From NCBI GenBank assembly GCA_017515325.1, contig JAFWGA010000028.1:1-43497 (forward strand): 43,497 bases of DNA, given 5' to 3'. This document shows, one piece after another, positions 35,053-42,208 of the stretch (position 1 is the stretch's first letter; each line of letters begins with the position of its first letter). Both the position numbers and the translations under genes were made by a program. The DNA comes from Blautia sp. GTDB taxonomy: Bacteria > Bacillota > Clostridia > Lachnospirales > Lachnospiraceae. The notes beneath the pieces are model-generated. The model had not been told where the DNA came from. It searched no databases and worked only from the letters and a program-made list of their open reading frames with translations.

Positions 35053-35081
35053 TTGATAATCGTGGCTTCGACTTGTATAAT
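35053..35081 (+). promoter_or_regulatory. Sigma-A promoter for glyS
   Basis: TTGATA (35053-35058) and TATAAT (35076-35081) have a 17-bp spacer. The transcript would have a leader of about 120 nt before the glyS start. Confidence 0.8.
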
Positions 35082-35129
35082 ACCATTTTATAGTAAACGA
35101 ACAGAATACCTGATATATTTATCCTGATG

Positions 35130-35166
35130 ATCTGCCGCCGGTTTTTATGACGGTTCAACCGCAGAT
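35130..35166 (+). promoter_or_regulatory. Leader hairpin upstream of glyS
   Basis: ATCTGC (35130-35135) pairs with GCAGAT (35161-35166), with inner GGTT/AACC pairing, in the glyS leader. No T-box sequence or terminator follows, so this is not a recognisable tRNA-sensing leader. Its role is unknown. Confidence 0.4.
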
Positions 35167-35206
35167 AATCGGGAAAGAAAATCATCATGAGGAGATATGA
35201 TTTATT

Positions 35207-36604
35207 ATGGAAAAGACAATGGAAAAGATCGTAAATCTTGCCAAGGCAAGAGGTTTTGTCTACCCTGGCTCGGAGATTTACGGCGGGCTGGCAAATACGT
35301 GGGATTATGGGAACCTTGGCGTCGAGCTGAAAAATAATGTGAAAAGAGCCTGGTGGCAGAAATTTATCCAGGAATCCCCGTATAACGTAGGCGTGGACTG
35401 CGCCATCCTGATGAATCCCCAGACCTGGATTGCTTCCGGGCATCTTGGAGGCTTTTCTGATCCTCTGATGGATTGTAGAGAGTGTCATGAGCGTTTCCGC
35501 GCGGATAAGCTGATTGAAGATTTTTGCCAGGAAAAGGGAATTGATATTCCCGGTGGCTCCGTGGATGGCTGGAGCCAGGAAAAAATGATGGACTTCATCA
35601 AGGAAAACAGCATTCCCTGTCCGACTTGCGGAAAGCATAATTTTACCGATATCCGTCAGTTCAATCTTATGTTCAAGACCTTCCAGGGAGTTACGGAGGA
35701 TGCGAAAAATACCGTTTATCTCAGGCCTGAGACAGCCCAGGGCATTTTTGTCAATTTTAAAAATGTCCAGAGAACTTCCCGCAAGAAGCTTCCTTTCGGG
35801 ATCGGTCAGATCGGAAAGTCTTTCCGGAACGAGATCACCCCTGGTAATTTTACCTTCCGCACCCGTGAATTTGAGCAGATGGAGCTGGAGTTTTTCTGTG
35901 AGCCGGATACAGACCTGGAATGGTTTGCTTTCTGGAAAAAGTTCTGCCTGGATTGGCTTAGCAGCCTGGGCTTAAAGGAGGATGAGGTACGCTATCGAGA
36001 CCATTCTAAGGAGGAGCTGAGCTTCTATTCCAAGGCTACGACAGATGTGGAATTCCTCTTCCCCTTTGGCTGGGGTGAGCTTTGGGGCATTGCGGATCGT
36101 ACCGACTATGATCTGACCCAGCATCAGAATGTTTCCGGTCAGGATATGAGCTATTTTGATGATGAGAAAAAGGTGAAATATATTCCTTACGTTATTGAGC
36201 CTTCTCTTGGCGCAGACCGTATGGTGCTTGCTTTCCTCTGCAGTGCCTACGACGAGGAGGTTCTGGACGCCGAGAAGAACGACGTCCGTACTGTTTTGCG
36301 CTTCCATCCGGCCCTGGCTCCGGTAAAGATCGGCGTTCTTCCTCTTTCCAAGAAGCTGGCTGAGCCCGCGGAAAAGATTTATCAGAAGCTTTCTGTGAAA
36401 TACAACTGTGAATATGATGACAGGGGAAATATCGGAAAGCGTTATCGCAGACAGGACGAGATTGGTACCCCCTTCTGTGTGACCTATGACTTTGATTCAG
36501 AAACGGACAATGCGGTTACCATACGCTACCGTGATTCCATGGAGCAGGTTCGCGTTAAGCTTGATGAATTGGACACCTGGTTTGCGGATAAATTTGTTTT
36601 TTGA
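35207..36604 (+). CDS. glyS: Glycyl-tRNA synthetase, alpha2 type
   Basis: ATG 35207 lies behind GAGGAG. The 465-aa class II enzyme charges tRNA-Gly. It shows the Cys pairs of the insertion domain ([17 protein letters not shown]), motif 2 ([28 protein letters not shown]), motif 3 ([15 protein letters not shown]) and the C-terminal anticodon-binding domain ([39 protein letters not shown]). This is the single-chain homodimeric type, not the GlyQ/GlyS heterotetramer. The initial [21 protein letters not shown] is typical. The downstream 215 bp to hom contain no gene; GTAACGATTCGG three bases after the stop resembles a family 1 repeat end. Confidence 0.97.
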   Translation: MEKTMEKIVNLAKARGFVYPGSEIYGGLANTWDYGNLGVELKNNVKRAWWQKFIQESPYNVGVDCAILMNPQTWIASGHLGGFSDPLMDCRECHERFRADKLIEDFCQEKGIDIPGGSVDGWSQEKMMDFIKENSIPCPTCGKHNFTDIRQFNLMFKTFQGVTEDAKNTVYLRPETAQGIFVNFKNVQRTSRKKLPFGIGQIGKSFRNEITPGNFTFRTREFEQMELEFFCEPDTDLEWFAFWKKFCLDWLSSLGLKEDEVRYRDHSKEELSFYSKATTDVEFLFPFGWGELWGIADRTDYDLTQHQNVSGQDMSYFDDEKKVKYIPYVIEPSLGADRMVLAFLCSAYDEEVLDAEKNDVRTVLRFHPALAPVKIGVLPLSKKLAEPAEKIYQKLSVKYNCEYDDRGNIGKRYRRQDEIGTPFCVTYDFDSETDNAVTIRYRDSMEQVRVKLDELDTWFADKFVF

Positions 36605-36819
36605 GTGTAACGATTCGGCGTTTTGTTCTTCGTAGGTATGGCAAACGAACAGAATTTCTGCATTTTGATTCGTTTACCGCGTCGAATTTCCGCCGCTGCA
36701 AGCGGCATGATCCCGCAGGTAATTCTTGCGCATATGATATGGCGGAAGCCGCAGCTCTCTCGTCAGGGTGGAAGTGCGCTTACGGGAATTGAGGCCATCG
36801 CGAGGCAGAAAGGAGCATT

Positions 36820-38034
36820 GTGATTCAGACAGCCGTATTTGGGTTCGGCACCGTTGGCGGCGGTGTTGTAGACCTGATCGAAAATAATCAGAAACAAATC
36901 CGCCGTGCCCTTCCTCAAGGGTTACATGTAAAGTATATCCTGGATATCAGGGAGTTTCCTGACAGCCCGTATAAAGACCGTGTTGTTCACGATATTGATA
37001 CCATCCTTTCTGATCCGGAGATCAAGATTGTCTGCGAAACGATGGGAGGAAAGGAACCGGCCAGGACCTTTACCATGAAGGCATTGGAAAGGGGGATCAG
37101 TGTCTGTACTTCCAATAAGGAACTGGTGGCAGCCTTTGGTCCTGAGCTTCTGGCTGCGGCCAGGGCGCATGACTGCTCCTATCTGTTTGAGGCGAGCGTG
37201 GGTGGGGGCATTCCTTTGATCCACCCCCTGTTGAACTGCCTGGCTCAGGAGGAGATCTCATCCGTGATCGGAATCATGAACGGGACAACCAATTATATTT
37301 TGACGAAAATGGATACGGAGGGAGCAGACTATCAGACAGTTCTGAAAGAAGCACAGGCCCTTGGCTATGCTGAACGCAATCCTGAAGCGGACGTGGAGGG
37401 TCATGATACGGGACGTAAGCTCTCTATCTTATCCTCCCTGGTGACAGGAAAAACCGTTCGCTATGAGGATATTTATGTAGAGGGAATCTCCTCGATTACC
37501 ATAGATGATCTTCGCTATGCCAAAGCGAATGGATATGCGGTTCGTCTTTTGGGGATCAGCCGCAGGACTGACGAGGGGCTCAGTGTGATGACAGCGCCCT
37601 TCCTCCTTCCTGTCGGGCATCCGCTGGCCTCGGTCAGTGGCGTTTTCAATGGCATTATGATTCACGGAAACATGGTGGACGATGTCATGTTTTATGGCCG
37701 AGGAGCAGGAAAGGAGCCGACCGGTTCTGCTGTTGTCGCCGATATGATCCATGCTGCCGGCTCGATAGGAAGGACCATCCCGATTACCTGGGAAACACAG
37801 GAAGAAAAGCTGCAGGATTTCCTGACCCACAAGACCCGTTTTATGATCCGCGTAGCTGCCGCAGCCGAAGCGGCTGTGCGGCAAAGCTTCAAAGGGAAGA
37901 TTTCGGATTCCTGGAAGCTTGAAGACCTTCCCGAGGAATGCGCTTTGATCACACAGTCCATCACAGAGGCAGAATATCAAGAATGTGCTGCCAAGGCAGG
38001 AACAATACTCGGCAGGATCCGGATACTGGATTGA
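36820..38034 (+). CDS. hom: Homoserine dehydrogenase
   Basis: The start is GTG 36820, 5 nt after AAAGGAG. The 404-aa enzyme reduces aspartate semialdehyde to homoserine, the branch point toward threonine and methionine. It has an N-terminal Rossmann NAD(P) motif (GFGTVGGGVVDL), the SNKELVA and ASVGGGIPLI motifs, GIMNGTTNYIL and the catalytic region NPEADVEGHDTGRKLSIL. A C-terminal ACT-like segment (TRFMIRVAAAAEAAV...EYQECAAKAG) suggests allosteric control. Neither thrB nor thrC is adjacent. A strong terminator follows. Confidence 0.95.
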   Translation: MIQTAVFGFGTVGGGVVDLIENNQKQIRRALPQGLHVKYILDIREFPDSPYKDRVVHDIDTILSDPEIKIVCETMGGKEPARTFTMKALERGISVCTSNKELVAAFGPELLAAARAHDCSYLFEASVGGGIPLIHPLLNCLAQEEISSVIGIMNGTTNYILTKMDTEGADYQTVLKEAQALGYAERNPEADVEGHDTGRKLSILSSLVTGKTVRYEDIYVEGISSITIDDLRYAKANGYAVRLLGISRRTDEGLSVMTAPFLLPVGHPLASVSGVFNGIMIHGNMVDDVMFYGRGAGKEPTGSAVVADMIHAAGSIGRTIPITWETQEEKLQDFLTHKTRFMIRVAAAAEAAVRQSFKGKISDSWKLEDLPEECALITQSITEAEYQECAAKAGTILGRIRILD

Positions 38035-38042
38035 ATTTTTTT

Positions 38043-38085
38043 GACCTGTGCGGTCACTTTAAGTGATCGCGCAGGTCGTCTTTTT
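38043..38085 (+). terminator. Terminator of hom
   Basis: GACCTGTGCGGTCACTT pairs with AAGTGATCGCGCAGGTC over 17 positions (two G-T pairs) and is followed by GTCTTTTTAT, starting 9 bp after the stop. Confidence 0.88.
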
Positions 38086-38138
38086 ATGGCAGGGCTGCCG
38101 AAGGGAAGATGTCATCTGACGGTGACCGGCCTTGTGCC
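38082..38138. repeat. Dispersed spacer repeat, family 2, copy 2
   Basis: TTTTATGGCAGGGCTG...AAGATGTCATCTGACG aligns with 16464-16520 and, like it, starts in the T-tract of a terminator. The rest of the 38035-38315 spacer holds the hom terminator and the promoter of the binding-protein gene. Confidence 0.55.
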
Positions 38139-38184
38139 ACCCTTTGTCCAATTGGCGAGACTGATAGAGAAAAGGAATTCTCCG

Positions 38185-38213
38185 TTGACAGTATCTCGTT
38201 GAAATGGTAAGAT
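38185..38213 (+). promoter_or_regulatory. Sigma-A promoter of the sugar-transport genes
   Basis: TTGACA (38185-38190) and TAAGAT (38208-38213) are spaced by 17 bp, about 100 bp before the start at 38316. No clear operator or cre site was identified. Confidence 0.65.
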
Positions 38214-38315
38214 TACAGCATGGTTTTTTGGCACTTATTGTACAATGTGATCATATCTAAGGGGCGTAAGATCTTCCTGCCGATAGGATCATATGTTCTA
38301 AAAGGAGGAGAAGAA

Positions 38316-39530
38316 ATGAAAAAAAAGATGGCTGCCCTGTTGGTGACGGGGATTCTTGCTGCCACGTTGACCTGTACGGCTGCTTATGCGGATGAGATCA
38401 AGGTATGGGTTGCGGATGCTGTTGTGGATTTTACCAGACAGCAGATCGACAGCTTCATGGAGGAAAATCCTGATTATGCAGGCTATGATGTGCTGGTAGA
38501 AGCAGTCGGAGAAGGCGACGCTGCGGGTAATATGATCACAGATGTAGAAGCCGGGGCGGATATCTATGTCTTTGCCCAGGACCAGATTGCCCGCCTGGTC
38601 TCGGCAGGAGCTCTGGAGGAGGTCGCTCCTGACAATGTCGAAGCGGTGGAAAACGATAATGATCCCGGCGCAGTGGGGGCTGCTACGGTAGGTGATCTGC
38701 TCTGGGCCTATCCTCTGACTTCAGACAATGGGTATTTCCTGTATTATGACAGCAGTGTTGTCTCTGATCCTTCCACCCTGGAAGGGATTTTGGCTGACTG
38801 CGAAGCCGCAGGGAAGAACTTTTATATGGAGATCAACTCCGGTTGGTACCAGACTGCTTTCTTTTTTGCTACCGGGGCAGATCTGAGCTATGATACAGAT
38901 GACAATGGGGAATTTACGGCCTGCCATACGAACTACGCTTCCGATGCTGGCTTGATTGCCCTGAAGGAGATCCTGGCGCTGAAAAGCTCTCCTGCCTTCC
39001 AAAACGGATCCTCTGTGGGACAGGGCACCAAAATTGCCGCCATTGTGGACGGAACCTGGGACAGCTCGGCAGCGCAGGAACTCTTCGGAGACAATTATGC
39101 CTGCGCTAAGCTCCCCGTCTTTGAGGGCGCAGATGGCGAGACCTATCAGATGAGCGGTTTTGGCGGATTTAAGCTCCTGGGAGTGAAACCACAGGAGGAC
39201 GAAGCCAAGCTTGAGGTCTGTGATGCTCTGGCAGCTTATCTGTCCAGCGAAGAGGTACAGCTTGCCAGATATGAGGCAGTAGGCTGGGGTCCCTCCAATC
39301 TGAATGCTCAGGCCAGTGATATTGTTAAGGCTGATGTGGCTCTTTCCGCCCTGGCGGAACAGCTGGCCTTTACGGTACCTCAGGGACAGTATCCCGGAGA
39401 TTACTGGAGCCTTGCCACTTCTTTGGGCGACAGTGTGATCAGTGAGGAGATCACAGTGGATACCAGTGACGATGATTTGATGGCTACCCTTCAGAAGTTC
39501 CAGGATACCTGCATTTCCTATGCAGAGTAA
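38316..39530 (+). CDS. Maltose-type ABC transporter substrate-binding protein
   Basis: ATG 38316 lies behind AAAGGAGG; the upstream open frame is unsupported. The 404-aa product has a signal peptide ending near AYA (residues 22-25) and then a family 1 extracellular solute-binding fold (DEIKVWVADAVVDFTRQQIDSF, DIYVFAQDQIARLVSAGAL, AIVDGTWDSSAA, GPSNLNAQASD). It is MalE-like and is followed by MalF- and MalG-like permeases, so an oligosaccharide such as maltodextrin is the likely cargo, though the sugar is not provable. The only Cys near the cleavage region is in ATLTC, a poor lipobox, so lipid anchoring is doubtful. Confidence 0.88.
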   Translation: MKKKMAALLVTGILAATLTCTAAYADEIKVWVADAVVDFTRQQIDSFMEENPDYAGYDVLVEAVGEGDAAGNMITDVEAGADIYVFAQDQIARLVSAGALEEVAPDNVEAVENDNDPGAVGAATVGDLLWAYPLTSDNGYFLYYDSSVVSDPSTLEGILADCEAAGKNFYMEINSGWYQTAFFFATGADLSYDTDDNGEFTACHTNYASDAGLIALKEILALKSSPAFQNGSSVGQGTKIAAIVDGTWDSSAAQELFGDNYACAKLPVFEGADGETYQMSGFGGFKLLGVKPQEDEAKLEVCDALAAYLSSEEVQLARYEAVGWGPSNLNAQASDIVKADVALSALAEQLAFTVPQGQYPGDYWSLATSLGDSVISEEITVDTSDDDLMATLQKFQDTCISYAE

Positions 39531-39538
39531 AGCACAGG

Positions 39539-39679
39539 GTAACGACTCAGGCCGGCCCCGATAGACGGCAGCTTTTGGGGGCGGTGCTGCGAAATAAACA
39601 GGCTGGCTTACGCTTTCGCCAGCCTGTTTTTCTGTAAAGAAGTGTAGGAACTACGAAGCACAGAGGGCTGAGTAGCTAC
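39539..39679. repeat. Dispersed spacer repeat, family 1, full copy with terminal inverted repeats
   Basis: The 141-bp element starts GTAACGACTCAGGCC and ends GGGCTGAGTAGCTAC. The reverse complement of the end matches the start at 12 of 15 positions. It contains a complete intrinsic terminator in its middle. It resembles a MITE-type element lying between the binding-protein and permease genes. Confidence 0.6.
39597..39632 (+). terminator. Terminator between binding-protein and permease genes
   Basis: AACAGGCTGGC pairs with GCCAGCCTGTT over 11 bp around a 10-nt loop, followed by TTTTCTG. Partial termination here would leave the binding protein more abundant than the permeases. Confidence 0.85.
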
Positions 39680-39705
39680 AGAGAAGTTTGGGAGGTGGAT
39701 TTCTC

Positions 39706-41067
39706 TTGAAACGTTTTTTTGCGTCCTTATTTAGAGATATAGGGGATATTTTCGTGTCATTTGCTGACGGTGACGGGAGAACCAGGCTGTCTTATCTGAT
39801 TTTTGGTTACGGTCAGCTCCGGCGAGGCCAGCTGGTAAAGGGCTTATCTTATCTTGCCTGTGAACTGGCTTTTATCTGGTATATGATTGCCTTTGGCTGG
39901 AAATACCTGAGCAAGTTTTCTACTCTTGGCACTGTGGAGACGACCAAACAGCACCGGGTAACGGTATATGGAGACAACAGCTTTCTGATCCTTCTTTTTG
40001 GCCTTCTGACCATCATTCTGATCGGAATCTTTATTCTGGCCTGGAGGATGAATATCCGGGAGAACCGAAGAGAGGAGCTTTTGCTCCGGGCAGGAAAAAC
40101 TCTTCCCTCCAATCGGAAGGTCCTGGGGTCCTTACTGGATGAGAATTTTGACAAGACTCTCCTTGCTTTACCGGTTCTGGGTGTATTTATCTTTACGGTC
40201 TTGCCTATTCTGTTCATGATCTGCGTGGCCTTTACCAATTATGATAAATCTCATCAGTCCCCGACCAACCTTTTTACCTGGGTTGGGCTGGCAAATTTTA
40301 AAGAGATTCTCTCCTTTGGCCAGTCTGATTTTTCCTCGACTTTTCTTGTTGTTCTGGCATGGACTCTGGTCTGGGCTTTCTTTGCCACCTTTCTGGATTA
40401 TTTTCTGGGGATGGCAGTGGCTATTTTGATCAACAAAAAGGGAATCCGTTTCAAGAAGCTTTGGCGGACTATTCTGGTCATCACCATAGCGGTTCCCCAA
40501 TTTGTCTCTCTTCTCTATGTCTATAAGATGTTTACCAACGACGGTCTGGTGAACGGATATCTTCTAAAATGGGGACTGATCAGCAGTCCCATTCCATTCT
40601 GGACGAATCCTATGTTGGCCAGGATCACTATCATTGTCGTCAATATCTGGATAGGGATTCCCTACATGATGCTGATCGCCACAGGTCTTCTGATGAACAT
40701 TCCCGAGGAATTGTACGAGAGCGCACGGATGGACGGGGCTACGGCGGGACAGATGTTCCGCCATATCACCCTTCCTTATATGCTTTTTGTGACAGGCCCC
40801 TTCCTTTTGACTCAATTTACGGGCAACCTCAACAATTTTAATGTCATCTATCTCCTGACCAAGGGACAGCCCCAGTCGATGAACATGGTAGGAAATGCAG
40901 GACAGACGGATTTGTTGGTGACCTGGCTGTATAAAATGACCGTAACGGAAACGAATTATAAGATGGCAGCAGTCATCGGCATTATGGTCTTTATCGTGAC
41001 CGCGGTCATCTCTCTGGCGGTTTATAATATGCTCCCATCGGTACGGGATGAAGGGGGGTTCCAATAA
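39706..41067 (+). CDS. MalF-type sugar ABC transporter permease
   Basis: The start chosen is TTG 39706, 8 nt after GGGAGGTGG; an in-frame TTG at 39688 overlaps that site. The 453-aa product has an N-terminal extension with a TM4SF-like GYGQLRRGQLVKGLSYL region and two membrane segments. Six core segments follow, with the EAA loop that contacts the ATPase (EELYESARMDGATAGQMFRHITLP). A basic loop separates the extension from the core. It pairs with the next gene, which overlaps it by 1 bp. Confidence 0.93.
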   Translation: MKRFFASLFRDIGDIFVSFADGDGRTRLSYLIFGYGQLRRGQLVKGLSYLACELAFIWYMIAFGWKYLSKFSTLGTVETTKQHRVTVYGDNSFLILLFGLLTIILIGIFILAWRMNIRENRREELLLRAGKTLPSNRKVLGSLLDENFDKTLLALPVLGVFIFTVLPILFMICVAFTNYDKSHQSPTNLFTWVGLANFKEILSFGQSDFSSTFLVVLAWTLVWAFFATFLDYFLGMAVAILINKKGIRFKKLWRTILVITIAVPQFVSLLYVYKMFTNDGLVNGYLLKWGLISSPIPFWTNPMLARITIIVVNIWIGIPYMMLIATGLLMNIPEELYESARMDGATAGQMFRHITLPYMLFVTGPFLLTQFTGNLNNFNVIYLLTKGQPQSMNMVGNAGQTDLLVTWLYKMTVTETNYKMAAVIGIMVFIVTAVISLAVYNMLPSVRDEGGFQ

Positions 41068-41945
41068 TGGAGAAAAAAACAGCTTCTATGAAAAAAAAGC
41101 AGAGAACCGGAAACATCATTGCCTACGCTGTGTTGATTGTGATTAGTCTGATCTGGCTGTTTCCGTTTTTTGGCCTGATCATGCAAAGCTTCAGATCTTA
41201 TAACCCTGCAGTAGAATATGGCGGGATGGTGGATTATATCATTCCCAAAACCTTCTCCCTGGACAATTATCGTTTTCTGTTTTCAGGTGAAACCAATTTT
41301 CTCATCTGGTACAAAAATACACTGATTATTGCTGTCTTTGTTTCCATTGGCCAGACAATCTTTATTCTCTGCGTCAGTTATGCCCTGTCCAGGATGCGCT
41401 TTAAGGGAAGAACTCTGCTGATGAGATTTTGGCTGGTGTTGGGGATGTTTCCCGGTTTCCTTACCATGATCTGCCTGTATTTTCTTTTAAAGCAGTTCGG
41501 CCTGACCCAGGCCGGAGCGGTTCCGGGTCTGATCCTGATCTCCGTCGCCAGCTCCGGCATGGGATATTATGTGTGCAAGGGTTATTTCGACACACTGCCC
41601 GTGGCTCTGGATGAAGCTGCCCGTATCGATGGAGCCTCCCGGTCCAGGATCTTTTTCACCCTGACCATTCCTCTTTCCAAACCTATTATCATCTATACGG
41701 CTTTGGTTGCTTTTATGGCTCCTTGGTGTGACTATGTGTTTGCCTCTTATGTGGCTTTTGGTCACGACAAGAGCTACAATGTGGCCGTCGCCCTGCAACG
41801 ATGGATTTGGACCAATGATTATCAGGGGTATTTTACCCGTTTCTGCGCGGGCGGTATTCTGATCGCGGTACCGGTAACGATTCTTTTCCTCTTTCTTCAG
41901 AAATATTATGTGGAAGGGGTTACCGGAGGCGCTGTCAAAGGCTGA
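41067..41945 (+). CDS. MalG-type sugar ABC transporter permease
   Basis: ATG 41067 overlaps the TAA of the previous gene (TAATG), indicating translational coupling. The 292-aa protein has six predicted membrane segments and the EAA loop VALDEAARIDGASRSRIFFTLTIPLSKP. It forms the channel with the MalF-type partner. No ATPase gene follows, so a shared MsmX/MalK-type ATPase encoded elsewhere is presumably used, as is common in Bacillota. No obvious terminator follows. Confidence 0.93.
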   Translation: MEKKTASMKKKQRTGNIIAYAVLIVISLIWLFPFFGLIMQSFRSYNPAVEYGGMVDYIIPKTFSLDNYRFLFSGETNFLIWYKNTLIIAVFVSIGQTIFILCVSYALSRMRFKGRTLLMRFWLVLGMFPGFLTMICLYFLLKQFGLTQAGAVPGLILISVASSGMGYYVCKGYFDTLPVALDEAARIDGASRSRIFFTLTIPLSKPIIIYTALVAFMAPWCDYVFASYVAFGHDKSYNVAVALQRWIWTNDYQGYFTRFCAGGILIAVPVTILFLFLQKYYVEGVTGGAVKG

Positions 41946-41996
41946 TTGTTTTCATTTTCCGCAAGGGATAGTTTTCAGCCTGGTCGGCTTTTCCGC

Positions 41997-42025
41997 TTGA
42001 TTAACCATTTGTTTCATGTTATATT
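41997..42025 (+). promoter_or_regulatory. Sigma-A promoter for the FMN-domain gene
   Basis: TTGATT (41997-42002) and TATATT (42020-42025) have a 17-bp spacer. A family 1 repeat lies between it and the start codon and would form most of the 5' leader. Confidence 0.65.
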
Positions 42026-42039
42026 ACTGAAATAAAAAT

Positions 42040-42179
42040 GTAACCACTCAGGTCAGCAGTTTACGCTTGCTGCGGGCTGTAAGGCAGGCTGGGTAGTGAG
42101 CAGAAGGCGTATTTCCACAGCTTCGACAAGGATCACGCCTTCTGTCGTAACGACGAAGTGCAAAGTGGGAAGTAGTGAC
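42040..42179. repeat. Dispersed spacer repeat, family 1, full copy in a 5' leader
   Basis: The 140-bp element begins GTAACCACTCAGG and ends CAAAGTGGGAAGTAGTGAC. It contains an inner 9-bp hairpin (AGAAGGCGT...ACGCCTTCT, about 42101-42143). Its length nearly equals that of the copy at 39539-39679. Confidence 0.55.
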
Positions 42180-42208
42180 ATCAAAACGGCTCTTTGGAGG
42201 GAAGGAAG

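Noticed and set aside
35082-35206. Possible glycine T-box before glyS
   Set aside because: No T-box core sequence, specifier-loop architecture or terminator was found; the leader is too short.
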